This document shows positions 17,163 to 27,148 of a stretch of 64,000 bases of DNA, in pieces (the first letter of the stretch is position 1; each line of letters begins with the position of its first letter). Origin of the DNA: Heyndrickxia acidicola (GTDB lineage: Bacteria; Bacillota; Bacilli; Bacillales; Bacillaceae_C); contig NZ_KV440953.1 in assembly GCF_001636425.1 (NCBI RefSeq), positions 756,847-820,846 on the forward strand, written 5' to 3'. The notes beneath the pieces are model-generated. The model searched no databases, was not told the origin of the DNA, and was given only the letters and a program-made list of their open reading frames with translations. Position numbers and translations under genes: made by a program.

Positions 17163-17628
17163 TTACACCAAGTGAGCCCCGCCATCAATAAGAAGAACAG
17201 TACCAGTTGTAAAACCATTTTTCACTAAGTACACGTAGGCCTCAGCAATGTCTTCAGGCTGTGCCACGCGATTAACAGGTAACTGCTGTGCAATGTTGCT
17301 GTATAAATTTGTCTTTGCTCGTCAGGCAATCCTCCATAGAGTGGAGTGTCTACGATACCAGGTCTACTGAAAGCCCTCTAACCAATCCATGGATCGCTGA
17401 ATTGATCGAAGCAAGTGTTGTTGCCTCCTGTGGTGGACGGACTCCATAAACACCAGAGGTCAATGTGATAGAACTGGTATCATTTAAGTACGAAATAGCA
17501 GCACGAACCGCTAGTACTGCCCCAAAAACTTACTATCAAACGCTTCTCTAACATCCGCAACAGGTAAGTCACTAAAATGACCCATTGCACCTTCCCCTGC
17601 AATAATAAAAATATTATCAGAAACTGTT
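17163..17628 (-). pseudogene. Broken short-chain dehydrogenase (SDR)
   Basis: Minus-strand homology to classical SDR enzymes, spread over at least three frames: IFIIAGEGAMGHFSDL, VREAFDSKFLG, AVLAVRAAISYL, SITLTSGVYG, VDTPLYGGLPDEQRQIY, then NRVAQPEDIAEAYVYLV and LLIDGGAHLV ending in TAA at 17163-17165. Frameshifts lie near 17310, 17370 and 17525. The N-terminal cofactor-binding half is missing; at about 17628 the sequence changes to a plus-strand recombinase fragment, marking a deletion or insertion junction. Confidence 0.75.
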
Positions 17629-18137
17629 GGTATAGAGACCCTTACGGGAATAAGTGTGAAAATAAAGGGATTTCAGAAAGTAAAATTATTGATAGTATAC
17701 TTAATGAGATTAGAATGTATAGAAATGAATTAGCTGCTTTGATTAATAAGGAAGTGGGGAATGATAAGAAGAAGATTGCACTTCAGAAAAGTATAACATT
17801 ATTAGAGAAAGAACTAAAAGGGATTCATATCAAGTTTGATAGGATATTCGACCTTTTAGAAGACGGAGTATACTCTAGAGAGGAGTATATTGAAAGGAAA
17901 GAAAAGCTAAAAAACAAACAAAAAGATATTGAAAGTGAGTTGCTAATTTTACGGAAGCAATTCAAAAATCAAGATTCTATCGCTGATAAAGACAAAGTTA
18001 AAATATTGGATTTGGTTTTAAATAACTTTAATAAAATTGTGGAAGAGCAGGATATAAACAAACTGTTCAAATCTATAATAAGTCATGTGGAACTGTCGAG
18101 AGTGTCAAATGAAGATGAAGGACAAAATTTTCTTTAA
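17628..18137 (+). pseudogene. C-terminal fragment of large serine recombinase
   Basis: Encodes the tail of a large serine recombinase (site-specific integrase/resolvase). The end of the zinc ribbon (YGNKCENKGISESKI) is followed by a long coiled-coil region (residues with LLEKELKGIHIKFDRIFDLL, YSREEYIERKEKLKNK and so on) and IISHVELSR near the end. The catalytic resolvase domain with the nucleophile serine is absent. The fragment sits 60 bases upstream of the second orphan yyaL 5' end. Integrase genes of this type usually lie next to their attachment site, which supports the hotspot reading. Confidence 0.8.
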
Positions 18138-18198
18138 GCCCTATTGAAGCCAATAAAAATCAACCTAAAAAATTCAATTGAAAGAAGGTGATGCCACC

Positions 18199-18314
18199 AT
18201 GACTAAGAATAATAAAATAGCCAATAGACTTATACATGAATAATCTCCATATCTCTTACAACATGCATACAACCCGGTAAATTGGTTCCCTTGGGGAACT
18301 GAGGCTTTTGAATT
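18199..18314 (+). pseudogene. yyaL: Orphan 5' end of yyaL (DUF255), copy 2
   Basis: About 39 residues of the same N-terminus (MTKNNKIANRLIHE, stop, [23 protein letters not shown]) with a GAAGGTGATG ribosome binding site. A TAA interrupts it at codon 15. At about 18314 it fuses into the middle of an acetyltransferase gene, a clear deletion junction. It is the most diverged of the three copies. Like copy 1 it has no gene body downstream. Confidence 0.8.
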
Positions 18315-18617
18315 GGATTCGCTGATGGAGGAAAAAGAGAAACAAATCAAGTCAAAAATTCAGGTGATTTAACCTCTATTTACGTTCTTGAAGAATACCA
18401 AGGACAAGGAATAGGGAAAAAACTTGTAGATAAATTAGTTGCTCATTTTCAGGAGAGAGGATTCCAAAAAGTTTTTGTAGAGATATTAGAGGATAATAAA
18501 TCCCGGTTCTTTTATGAAAAAATGAATGCAATTTTTTCGGGAAAAACAACTGTTGTTATACAGGGGGAAGAACTGAATTTAATTATCTATGAGTGGGAAA
18601 ATCCAAATTTGTTCTAA
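18315..18617 (+). pseudogene. GNAT acetyltransferase C-terminal fragment
   Basis: The frame carries the acetyl-CoA binding motif A of GNAT enzymes ([20 protein letters not shown]) and the downstream helix and strand (GFQKVFVEILEDNKSRFFYEKM), ending in a stop at 18615-18617. The N-terminal half is missing; the sequence is joined directly to the yyaL stub at 18314. Confidence 0.8.
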
Positions 18618-18777
18618 TACATATTTAGATAACCATTATTCAATGCCAAGAGTAAATCGGCTGCCACAACTGGGAGCTTTTTTTCTTATGTCGCTAACGG
18701 AGCAGTTTAGTGAAAGAGGGGAAGTGACAGATTGTCTAGAATTATTTTTATAAAGGGAATGTAAAAGAGGGAATAAA

Positions 18778-19320
18778 ATGAAAGTAAAAATTTGGAAATA
18801 TTTCTGCACAACTTTTATTTTATGGATTTTTATTGCATGGTTTAATATTTACATGCACCGTCAAGGAACTGAGTTTTCTATGGTTCTAAACGAAGCATTT
18901 TTTCCATTATTGTCAGGATTAGGTTTAACTGTCACTTGCAGTATTTTTATTTTTCTTTTTGTTAAAATTAAAAAGAAAGTTGCAGTTATACTGTTGGTAC
19001 TAGCATTAGTAATATCTATATGTTTAACAATTTTCTGTGCTATTTCGGGTTGGAATGAATATAGTCATTACAACGAAAAAAACATTGAAGTGGTGCATGC
19101 TACGATTACAATGAAACATAAAGACACAGCAGGAAAAGGGGTTGATTATTATATTTATCTAAACAACGATAAAAAAGGATATTTAATCGATTCCTACATA
19201 TATGACCAGATTAAAGAGGGGGACAAAATATATGTACGTTTTCTAAAAGTTAGTAAGAACGATAAAAGATTGATTAATCTTACAGATGAAAATGGTTACT
19301 ATTTTTTCAAAATAAAATAA
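18778..19320 (+). CDS. Hypothetical membrane protein, 180 aa
   Basis: Unrecognised protein with three hydrophobic segments (about residues 9-27, 39-62, 68-92) followed by a soluble C-terminal domain of about 85 residues rich in Lys, Asp and Tyr (VDYYIYLNNDKKGYLIDS, IYVRFLKVSKNDKRLINL) that looks like a small beta-barrel, possibly OB-like. The ribosome binding site AGAGGG lies 7 bases before the ATG. It is complete and isolated between the GNAT fragment and the IS110 element. No function is assigned. Confidence 0.65.
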   Translation: MKVKIWKYFCTTFILWIFIAWFNIYMHRQGTEFSMVLNEAFFPLLSGLGLTVTCSIFIFLFVKIKKKVAVILLVLALVISICLTIFCAISGWNEYSHYNEKNIEVVHATITMKHKDTAGKGVDYYIYLNNDKKGYLIDSYIYDQIKEGDKIYVRFLKVSKNDKRLINLTDENGYYFFKIK

Positions 19321-19379
19321 AAAACCTATTGCGTTAATAGTTTTCAGTATTGCCCCTTATTTTTACGGGCTATAATTTC

Positions 19380-19500
19380 ACAAAAACGGGGCTGTTTTTC
19401 GGCAGTCCTTTTTTCATTATCGTTCTTCAACTAAAGGGTGCAAGAGCTCAATTAAGCGTTGCTGAGGCAGCGTTTTTTCTTTTTGAACTAAAGGGGCAGC
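19380..19500. repeat. Short repeat cluster with terminator hairpins
   Basis: The word ACTAAAGGGK occurs at about 19430 and 19487 as direct repeats, flanking a GCGTTGCT-GAG-GGCAGCG type hairpin with a TTTTTT tail (19456-19480). Another hairpin with T-run lies at 19387-19415. CTAAAGGGG words with such hairpins are a common repeat style between genes in Bacillus cereus-like genomes, recalled here rather than searched. Confidence 0.4.
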
Positions 19501-19617
19501 ATTCCTGTAATGAAGGAAAATGGAGTTTGAACAAAAAAATAACCTCTTGGTAGAATGAGAGAGTCCTGACGCCGGCAAGCAAAAAGGACAATTTCTCAAA
19601 CACCAGGAGGCTTTAAG

Positions 19618-20912
19618 ATGAATTATAACCAGAATAAGAAGATTGCTCAAATCACTTCTCAAACTCTTATTATAGGAGTCGATATTGCGAAGTTCAAGCA
19701 CGTAGCACGTGCCCAGGACTTCAGGGGAATAGAGTTTGGATCTCCTTTTCAATTTGAAAATACAAAGGAAGGTTTTGAGTGTTTTCTAAAATGGATTATG
19801 GAAATCAAAAAAGAACAGCGAATGGAAAAAGTTATGGTTGGCATGGAGCCAACGGGTCACTACTGGTTTAATCTCGCTCATATGTTAAAAGAAAACAGGA
19901 TTAAATTCGTCGCTGTAAACCCCTTGCACGTCAAGAAAAGCAAGGAGTTGGATGATAACTCACCTACCAAGAATGATGTGAAAGATGCAAGGGTCATAGC
20001 CCAGTTGGTCAAGGACGGAAGATACGCCGAACCTACGATACCGCAAGGGTTTTTGCAGAACTCCGTGTGGCAAAGAAAATACGCGATCTTTTAACTGAAG
20101 ACCTTCAAACGGTCCAAGGACAGGTACACAACTGGATTGACAGGTACTTTCCGGAGTTTCTGAAGGTGTTCAAGAAGTGGGAAGGCAAGGCCGCGTTACA
20201 ATTCTTAAAGCTTTATGCCTTACCACATGAAATAGTTGAATTTACCGAAGATGAATTGCTCGTTCATTTAAGAAAATCCGTATCCCGTAGTGTTGGATTA
20301 AACAAGATCCGGGAGTTAAAGCAGGCAGCCAGTAAGTCCATCGGACTTCGACAAGGTGCTGAAATGGCCAGGCTTGAGCTAAAAACCATTTTGGCTAAGT
20401 ACGAATTAATCCAATCTCAATTCGAAGAATTGGATGCAAAAATAGATGGTCTGCTTGATGAAATACTAGGCGTACAACAAATGTTGGCGATAAAAGGTGT
20501 GGGCAGGGATACAATTGCCGGCTTCTTAGCTGAAGTAGGGGATTTAGGCGAATACAATCATCCCCGGCAAATTATCAAGCTGGCCGGCTTAAGCCTAAAA
20601 GAAAATACATCCGGTAAGCACAAAGGAAAAACGACCATCACAAAAAGAGGCCGGAAGAAACTGAGGGCCCTGTTATTCAGGGTTTGTATGATTCTCGTTG
20701 CCAAAAATTCCGCATTCAAGGCATTACATGCGTACTATACTCAACGTCCAGATAATCCATTAAAGAAGATGCAGTCCCTGATCGCTTTGTGTAACAAACT
20801 AATCCGGATTCTCTTCAGTATTGGTAAAAAGCAATTTGAATTTAATGAAGATAAGATGTTAAAGGACATTCCTCATTTGGCATTACCCGGGAAGACGGAA
20901 ATGGCAGCATGA
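19618..20912 (+). pseudogene. IS110-family DEDD transposase, frameshifted
   Basis: The first frame (19618-20094) holds the RuvC-like DEDD domain: IIGVDIAKFKHVARAQ (first Asp), MVGMEPTGHYWF (Glu), PTKNDVKDARVIAQLV (Asp pair). The second frame (from about 20055 to 20912) resumes with AELRVAKKIRDLLTED, a coiled middle region, and the Transposase_20 domain (MLAIKGVGRDTIAGFLAEVG, IIKLAGLSLKENTSGKHKGK, ITKRGRKKLRALLF) with the conserved serine. Homology crosses frames at GGGTTTTTGC, where one missing G or T would join both into about 430 aa. It is either inactive or a sequencing error in a homopolymer. Recombinases of this family are guided by an element-encoded bridge RNA. Confidence 0.88.
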
Positions 20913-20939
20913 CTCTGGTTTAGTGTAGAAAACTAATAG

Positions 20940-21140
20940 TTCTTGTTTTATAGATTTTGGAGACATTTGAAGCACGGATTAGTCGGCAAAGCAACTAAAT
21001 TACGGGCTTGGACCCTGTGGGGCAGCATGGCTGACATCCACCTCATGGAAAGGTTGGACGAAGGAATTTGAGAGCGAAGACTCTGTGAGGCATGGGAGGG
21101 TTGACCTCCATGAGTAAATGTGGACATCCACCAGTGCAGT
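20940..21140 (+). ncRNA. Candidate IS110/IS1111 bridge RNA region
   Basis: About 200 non-coding bases after the transposase contain several hairpins, such as CATGGGAGG-GTTGA-CCTCCATG near 21092-21114 and GTGGACATCCAC near 21120-21132, and repeated CATCCACC/CCTCCATG words. In IS110-family elements a guide RNA is encoded in the non-coding end of the element, upstream or downstream of the gene depending on the subgroup. Location and structure fit, but the loops were not matched to target and donor sequences. Confidence 0.3.
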
Positions 21141-21517
21141 TATTTTTTCACTCATCCACCATTTTCTGTAATGGATTGGTTAATGGATTATAGCTCTTTT
21201 TTCTCACTCTGTCCAAAAATATCCTTTCAAGTGAAGATCCTCCAGCTATAAAGGCATTTACCGTTTGGTAAACAACTATGAAATTCTAAGAAAACATGAG
21301 TAAATCGGCGTTTTCGCTTCTTTTATTGAGGGAGGTTAGTTCAACATCAAAAAAGTATGTCAGAAGATTGACCTAACTCCTAATGGAAGAACTTTAACGG
21401 AAATTACACTTTTAACAAGTAAATAAAGATCGAATAAGAAGCACAAGGGGGTTATTGCGGGTGCTTGAAGCCAAGAAGGGGTCGGGCAGATTGCGCTTGA
21501 AGTGTATAAAAAAAGAC

Positions 21518-21763
21518 CTACCCCTTAGGCAAGTCAAGTGCTTGGTATGCTAACTGATATTTTCCTCCCTCAGCAACTTCTGCATGGTACAAAGCCTTAA
21601 GGGCAAAGTTTTTCTCAAGGTCGAGTTGTTCCATCATTTCTTTTAAACGGTTTTGCAATTCTTTATTTTCTTTGATGAGCTGTTTCATTTGCGATTTAAT
21701 GTACTTCAAGTGATATTTAACTCCTTTCAATCCCATATATGCTATCAAGTATAGCATTAACAT
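21518..21763 (-). CDS. Hypothetical coiled-coil protein with N-terminal helix
   Basis: 81-aa minus-strand ORF: a short hydrophobic N-terminus (MLMLYLIAYMGLKGV) then a heptad-like coiled coil rich in Lys, Glu and Leu (about residues 20-62), ending KYQLAYQALDLPKG. The start has no clear ribosome binding site and may be internal to a longer lost gene. A weak hairpin with a T-run follows the stop on the minus strand. The composition looks like real coding, but no family is recognised. Confidence 0.4.
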   Translation of the reverse strand: MLMLYLIAYMGLKGVKYHLKYIKSQMKQLIKENKELQNRLKEMMEQLDLEKNFALKALYHAEVAEGGKYQLAYQALDLPKG

Positions 21764-22157
21764 TATCAGGTAATCTAAATTTAGTCCTGTTTCTCCGGCA
21801 AACTACACATCTTCTTCAACCATGAAAATAGTTTTTCCTCTATATTGGAAAAAAGGCAATGACTAAGAAGACTCTGCTCAATCTTCAAAAAATAGAGGAG
21901 AGCGTTAATTTAATAATCCTATGGATTGGGTGGACTGTATTAAGGTCAGTATCAGTATTGACACGCCTAACCATTTTCATTCTCTGTGGTGAATCGCTGA
22001 TTTGTGTGGTTCATAGGTGGCTAACAGGTGCTTAGTACAATATCTCCTGAGATTGTGAAATATTGTACTTAAACTATAGGGTGGTAATCCCCCCTCTCTA
22101 TAGGAGAGTTTTACAATTATGTAGTTGAAGTTTTTAATAGTAGAACAAACTTTGTAA

Positions 22158-22239
22158 TGTGGCGGTGGGAATCGAACCCACATAAGGGCTTTTGCCCGAA
22201 ACTTATACTGCTACCTGCAGGAAAAGGACTCGAACCTTT
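22158..22239 (-). tRNA. Two degenerate tRNA-like 3' ends
   Basis: On the minus strand two tRNA T-arms with attached acceptor halves occur 34 bases apart. One is GTGGG-TTCGATT-CCCAC followed by CGCCACA (ends at 22158), the other AAAGG-TTCGAGT-CCTTT followed by TCCTGCA (ends at 22216). No matching 5' acceptor, D-arm or anticodon arm is found and the spacing is too short for whole tRNAs. They are remnants of tRNAs or of integration sites. Confidence 0.4.
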
Positions 22240-23363
22240 ATATTGCACCAAGCACCACAAGATGTATATTACTATACGAATTGCACTTGTAGAACATTTT
22301 TTGTCTTTAAAAAAACTGCTAAATTAAAATAGCAGTCAATGTTAATGAGCATCAAGGAGTAGAAGAATATCTTGATGAATGTTGTGCTTGACCAGGATAT
22401 CGCTACAAAATACTTATCTCTTGCAATGAGTAAATATTCCCATTTACTCATCATAGTGCTGTAGCCTACTTCAGATAGGACTAAACACTCATGCAGGTTA
22501 AGGGTAATACTATTGGTGAGAATAACAAATCAATTAAAAGATGTTTTTGAATTGGGAACTACGTATTTGTCTCTACTTCGTATCCAGCCTATAAGCAGTA
22601 ACGAGGTAGGTTAGCACAAGAAGAGGTATTTTTTTCAGTATAATGAAATATTGTCCTGAGGATATGTATTAGTGTTAAAAGTAGAACTCGGTGTGGATGA
22701 ATATACTTGTTAACCTCCTGATTTTGATGATTTAGAGGACTTAGAAAAGGCAGACAAATAACCTGTGAGAGTAATTTTATTAGATATCAAAGAAATAAAG
22801 TGTTGAATTCCTCTCACTATATGGTACAACTCCAATTAAGCAGAGATGGACACTTAGGGCTTGGAAACGAATAATAAGATTAGCTCATAAATACCATAGT
22901 GGACTTCATTATCATTTAATTCGATCCATCATTCAACCATTTTCACAAACATTTGAATTGTATTAACGCCAGATAGTTGTAAAACGAACGTTGAATGTGC
23001 CGATCTTGATACGACTGATAAATATAAAAAATTATAAATTAGAGTATCTAGCTTCAGGCTTCTTTTTATTTATCTCACTAAAGGGCATTAAGTTTGTGGG
23101 ACTATGTACTTTAGTAGGACCAAAAACTAAGAATTCCACTATCATTGTTGGCAGCTTTTTTCTTACGAACGGGTGTAAGAGCCAAAGATACGGATGAATA
23201 TTTGGAGGCTTATGACAAAAGTAAGTTTAATTGCACAAAAAAGTATAATAAGCTCAAAAGTTCTGTATGGCTTTAATGTGAATATTATTGAAGTAAGGCT
23301 AAGATTGCATTCATCTTTGCCAGTGTTCATCAAGTAAAGCAATTTAAAAAACAGGGGGAACTT
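22240..23363. other. Decayed stretch of about 1.1 kb
   Basis: Only short broken frames are seen. Two have protein-like character, around 22672-22760 (LKVELGVDEYTC then DDLEDLEKADK) and around 22830-22960 (IKQRWTLRAWKRIIRLAHKY), but neither has a usable start or length and no family is recognised. The last 25 bases hold the ribosome binding site of the next gene. Confidence 0.4.
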
Positions 23364-23663
23364 ATGAATAATGTAATAAGAGTATCATCAAAATCAAACC
23401 CGAATTCTATTGCAGGTGCAATTGCAGGCGTAATAAGAGAAAACGGAAATACAGAAATTCAAGTTATCGGAGCAGGTGCTTTAAATCAAGCGATTAAAGC
23501 CATTGCGATTGCAAGAGGATTCCTAGCTCCTAGTGGTCTGAATCTGGTACTAATTCCTGCATTTACAGACGTAGTAATCAATTATGAAAATAGAACAGGA
23601 ATCAAATTATTGATTGGTCCTAGAAAAAAAGATAGTTATGCGATGAAACCATATAAACGATAA
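23364..23663 (+). CDS. spoVS: Stage V sporulation protein S (SpoVS) family
   Basis: 99-aa Alba-like protein clearly related to SpoVS. The signature runs VSSKSNPNSIAGAIAGVIRE, IQVIGAGALNQAIKAIAIAR and LAPSGLNLVLIPAFTDVVI. SpoVS of B. subtilis (86 aa) is needed for spore coat assembly and progress past stage V and has a nucleic-acid-binding fold. This one has about a dozen extra C-terminal residues (KKDSYAMKPYKR) and several substitutions. A strong AGGGGGA site lies 6 bases before the ATG. Since the standard spoVS sits in a conserved core locus elsewhere in Bacilli, this is probably an accessory paralogue; that cannot be proven from one window. Confidence 0.9.
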   Translation: MNNVIRVSSKSNPNSIAGAIAGVIRENGNTEIQVIGAGALNQAIKAIAIARGFLAPSGLNLVLIPAFTDVVINYENRTGIKLLIGPRKKDSYAMKPYKR

Positions 23664-23895
23664 TTCGGAAATTCCTCTAAATTTGTTAGCTTGTTGTACA
23701 ACGGGTGTAAAGTAAAAAGCAATGGTACGATGCTTTGCTTTAAAAATATATCTTTATGCTTCCTGTCTATATTTCCTGTCTAAGCAAACGACTCAACTTT
23801 GCATAAACTCAGTAATCCCACTTTTTTATGTTCCATTATGCTGTGGTAAATATATTCAACCATCTTCATGGAATTTGTTGTCATTTTTTCTCTTT

Positions 23896-24063
23896 TTATA
23901 CCCTATTTAATTCTTCTTCAAAGAAAAAGGTATTTGGATATTCTTTCACAATGTAAGAGTACCTTTTCATATTTTTAACATACTGGCATTTATAGATTGT
24001 TACTGCTTCGCCGGACGATTTAATTTTCACTTCTTCCCCAATAGTAAAACCACTTTCCCTCAT
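23896..24063 (-). CDS. Small conserved-looking protein, 55 aa
   Basis: Minus-strand ORF with GAGAGGGTGAGAG immediately before the ATG at 24063. The product starts MRESGFTIGEEVKIKSSGEA and ends FFFEEELNRV. The opening GFTIGEEVKIKSSGEAVTI looks like the first strands of a small SH3-like or KOW-like barrel. It has clean coding character but no family name is recognised. It lies convergent to spoVS. Confidence 0.5.
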   Translation of the reverse strand: MRESGFTIGEEVKIKSSGEAVTIYKCQYVKNMKRYSYIVKEYPNTFFFEEELNRV

Positions 24064-24254
24064 TCTCTCACCCTCTCTTTAATCCATACTTTATAATATA
24101 ATTTTGGCAGTGCTTTTCAATATTATCCAGTTATTTAGGTTGAATTAGCTGTTTTTGATCAATATAAGTGATAAAAGCTCAATATCTTGGACACAAAAGT
24201 TAAATTTTACTGTTACTTCTGCACAATCTTTCTACTTCATCCGTGATCAAGTAG

Positions 24255-24383
24255 TTGAACGCTCACGTATTGGTTTGCGAATGTACCACTGTTCATCACG
24301 TGGCAGGGATATGTAAAGCAGGAATTAAAAAAATTGCTCATGACCCTGAAACCATTACCAGGCAGTGTTTTGAAGGAAAATAA
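24255..24383 (+). CDS. Small cysteine-rich ORF (42 aa), possibly 5' truncated
   Basis: The frame reads HVLVCECTTVHHVAGICKAG and continues IKKIAHDPETITRQCFEGK. Four Cys and two adjacent His residues suggest a small zinc-binding peptide. The only start is TTG at 24255 without a good ribosome binding site, directly after an in-frame TAG, so the 5' end may be lost. No family is recognised. Confidence 0.3.
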   Translation: MNAHVLVCECTTVHHVAGICKAGIKKIAHDPETITRQCFEGK

Positions 24384-25334
24384 ATTGCTAATGTTCATGA
24401 CACATGGAATAGTTTTTAGTATAGAGGTCATTAGTACTTTTAATTATTACTTTGTTGACTCTAATATAGAAACAAAAAACCAAATATTTAGTTTTACAAC
24501 TTTTTTGTACAACCATGCATCTGTTTGTTCCATTTTCATGGGAAAGAGATGGACTTTTCTTGGAATAGTATGCGGCTATAAGAAATGGTGCGATTTGCAA
24601 ATGCCAGTATTTATTAAATTCCCACCCTTGTTTAGCTGTAATAATGGTAAACATAACCCTTTTAAAAGTAAGTGTTAGATTGACGTATTTCTCTATTTTG
24701 TCTTTTTGAGGGAATAAAGTTTTTTTGATATAAATTCGAGGTATAAAATGCACTATCAGCTAAATCAATGATTTCTACAAAAGGTGCAGAATCAGCTGCG
24801 AAGGTTGTATTCAAAGTAATTACAATATTAGTTAGAGTAGATTCTATTTCACTTTTAGGATTTAGTGTGAATTTTGTGAACGGGAAGCTCTTACTCGTAT
24901 CGACCTTTAAATGGAGGGGAATCATAATTAAAGCTTGCAGAGTCCCTGTTTTCCGTGTGAGTATGTCACAAATGCAGTTAACTTAAGTTTAAGGTAATCC
25001 CTTCCACTTGATACAAAAATCAGAATTCGGGGCAAACCCGATCAAAGCCCAATGTTAAAACCCGAATTCATTATAATGGAGATTAATTTACGAGTACGTG
25101 GAAATGGGGAGCCGCGAATGGAGGATTAAGCCCCAAGCGGTTGCCTTGAACGTTCTCTTACCTATTGCTTATTTACTGGTAGACATCCAAACGTTAACAA
25201 TAATTCATCACTTGCAAAATAAATGGGGATTGCATCATTTCAAAATTAACTTATAAAAAATTTTATAATCTATGCATTTCATCAAGGATTTTGTCCAATA
25301 TAAAAAATTATAATCAAATAAGGGAGATATGATT
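24384..25334. other. Gene-poor stretch of about 950 bp upstream of DEAD-box gene
   Basis: Overlapping chance ORFs exist on both strands; none has a ribosome binding site. A 9-bp inverted repeat GAATTCGGG (25023-25031) / CCCGAATTC (25061-25069) forms a hairpin ahead of a TTATAAT-like -10 word. The last 240 bases are an AT-rich, probably long, leader for the RNA helicase, as is common for cold-inducible helicase genes. Confidence 0.4.
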
Positions 25335-26774
25335 ATGACAACATTTCATGAAATGGGCATAAGTGAACCCATTCAAAGAGCAATAACCGATATGGGATTT
25401 GAAGAGGCATCCCCGATACAAGAGAAAGCCATACCTGTAGCTCTAACGGGGAAGGACATAATCGGTCAAGCACAAACAGGTACAGGAAAGACGGCTGCTT
25501 TTGCCATACCGATCTTGGAGAAAGTGGATACGAGCAAAAAATATGTTCAGGCTATCGCAATTGCACCGACAAGAGAATTAGCTATTCAGGTCTCAGAAGA
25601 GATCAATCGGCTGTCGAAATACATGGGTATAACATCTCTTCCGATTTATGGGGGGCAGTCTATAGATCGTCAAATCAAGGCCTTGAAAAAGGGCCCTCAC
25701 ATCATTACGGGAACACCTGGAAGACTTTTGGACCACATTCAAAGAAAAACGCTTAAGTTAAATCACATTTCAGTGGTGGTTTTGGATGAAGCTGATGAAA
25801 TGTTAGATATGGGCTTTGTGGAGGATATCGAACGAATTCTCAAAGAGACCCCTGAGGAAAAACAAACCTTGTTGTTCTCTGCAACCATGCCTAAACCGAT
25901 CCAAAATCTTGCGGAAAGGTTTATGCATGATCCAGAGTTAGTAAAGATGAAAGCGAAGGAAGTTACCTCACCAACAGTAAAACAAATTTATTATGAGGTT
26001 AAAGAACGAGATAAATTTGAAGTACTTTGCCGTTTGCTGGATGTGGATAATCCAGAATTAGCTGTGATCTTTGGAAGAACCAAAAGACGAGTGGATGAAT
26101 TAAGTGATGCCTTGAATAAAAGAGGGTATCTTGCTGATGGGTTGCACGGTGATTTAAATCAACGACAGCGAGATATTGTGATGAATAAATTTCGTGAGGG
26201 AAATACTGATATTTTGGTTGCGACCGATGTAGCTGCAAGAGGAATTGATGTTTCAGGAGTTACCCACGTCTACAATTTTGACATTCCTCAAGACCCGGAA
26301 AGCTATGTTCACCGAATCGGCAGAACGGGGCGGGCGGGGAAAACGGGGTTAGCTATTACATTTGTTACACCGAGAGAAACCGGACAGATTCACAGTATTG
26401 AAAGAGCCTCGAAAGGAAAGATCCAGCGCAAATCAATTCCAACTATAGCAGAAGCAATGGAGTCTATACAGAGAGCAGCACTAGAAAAGATGATTCAATT
26501 GGTTGAAGGGGAGGAGCACATACAATTTAAACAAGCAGCAATCGAATTGCTCGATCAATACGATTCCGTAGCATTAGTATCCGTTGCCTTGAAATTGTTA
26601 TCAAAGGAACAGAAGGGAATTCCCGTTCAGTTAACTTCTGAGACACCGCAACATGCCAAACCTAAAAAAAGGATACAAGAGAAATCGAAGAGAAACTATA
26701 AAGGGAATGAACGAAAGGGAGGAAATGGTAAATCTAAATCAACTTCCAGGTCCTCTCGAAAAAAGAAATCATGA
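25335..26774 (+). CDS. DEAD-box ATP-dependent RNA helicase
   Basis: 479-aa DEAD-box RNA helicase of the CshA/DeaD type, acting in mRNA decay and ribosome assembly in the cytoplasm. Motifs occur in order: Q-motif ([14 protein letters not shown], about 20-33), Walker A AQTGTGKT near 50, PTRELA near 80, TPGRLL near 125, DEAD near 155, SAT near 185, and [13 protein letters not shown] near 325. The C-terminal about 60 residues are basic ([20 protein letters not shown] and similar), a typical RNA-binding tail. I chose the second ATG (25335), 8 bases after GGGAG. It is intact in a fragment-rich region. It may be the accessory copy of two or more helicases in the genome. Confidence 0.92.
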   Translation: MTTFHEMGISEPIQRAITDMGFEEASPIQEKAIPVALTGKDIIGQAQTGTGKTAAFAIPILEKVDTSKKYVQAIAIAPTRELAIQVSEEINRLSKYMGITSLPIYGGQSIDRQIKALKKGPHIITGTPGRLLDHIQRKTLKLNHISVVVLDEADEMLDMGFVEDIERILKETPEEKQTLLFSATMPKPIQNLAERFMHDPELVKMKAKEVTSPTVKQIYYEVKERDKFEVLCRLLDVDNPELAVIFGRTKRRVDELSDALNKRGYLADGLHGDLNQRQRDIVMNKFREGNTDILVATDVAARGIDVSGVTHVYNFDIPQDPESYVHRIGRTGRAGKTGLAITFVTPRETGQIHSIERASKGKIQRKSIPTIAEAMESIQRAALEKMIQLVEGEEHIQFKQAAIELLDQYDSVALVSVALKLLSKEQKGIPVQLTSETPQHAKPKKRIQEKSKRNYKGNERKGGNGKSKSTSRSSRKKKS

Positions 26775-26840
26775 TGATACAATGATGGAGTTAATAAAGG
26801 AAGTAAACAGTCGCAGATATAATTAATGCTTCGTATTATA

Positions 26841-26873
26841 GGGTTAACCAATCTACTGGTTGCCCTTTTTATA
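26841..26873 (+). terminator. Rho-independent terminator
   Basis: GGGTTAACCA pairs with TGGTTGCCC (small bulge) followed by TTTTT; ends the helicase transcript. Confidence 0.7.
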
Positions 26874-27025
26874 TAGGCCCTATTATTTTTAATAGCCAGG
26901 GTCACATAAGGAGAAATGGAGGCTCACTGTTCCAAAAAACTCCATCTGCTACTCCACTTGCTGCTTTATTTTAATGTTAATATTTAGTTCACTGCCAGGA
27001 TCGATAGTTGTTGTCTTATTCGTAG

Positions 27026-27148
27026 GATTTCAAATATGCTGCTAGAGACTGGGAAATGGGTGCTTATACTCTAGACACCTATGTAGAAGGGGAAAAACAA
27101 GGCATTTTTTACGAGTATATTTATAGAAAATGTAATAAGAGCGTTTAA
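27026..27148 (+). pseudogene. Unidentified C-terminal gene fragment
   Basis: A 40-codon open frame without a start reads KYAARDWEMGAYTLDTYVEG then GIFYEYIYRKCNKSV and ends in TAA. The composition looks like real protein. It begins directly after an in-frame TAG, so the 5' part of the gene is missing. The family is not recognised. Confidence 0.3.

Larger units (their letters stand above)
19560..21150 (+). mobile_element. IS110-family insertion element (ends not defined)
   Basis: Contains a DEDD-type transposase at 19618-20912 plus about 60 bases upstream and about 240 bases of structured-looking non-coding DNA downstream. IS110 elements lack clear terminal inverted repeats, so the ends given are estimates. 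No second copy is present in the window to fix them. Confidence 0.6.

Noticed and set aside
21977-22183. 68-aa minus-strand ORF starting MWVRFPPPHY
   Set aside because: This is the usual false translation of a tRNA 3' end (T-arm and acceptor).
24662-24925. 87-aa minus-strand ORF with protein-like segments
   Set aside because: No ribosome binding site, overlapping open frames on both strands and no recognised family; evidence too weak to annotate.
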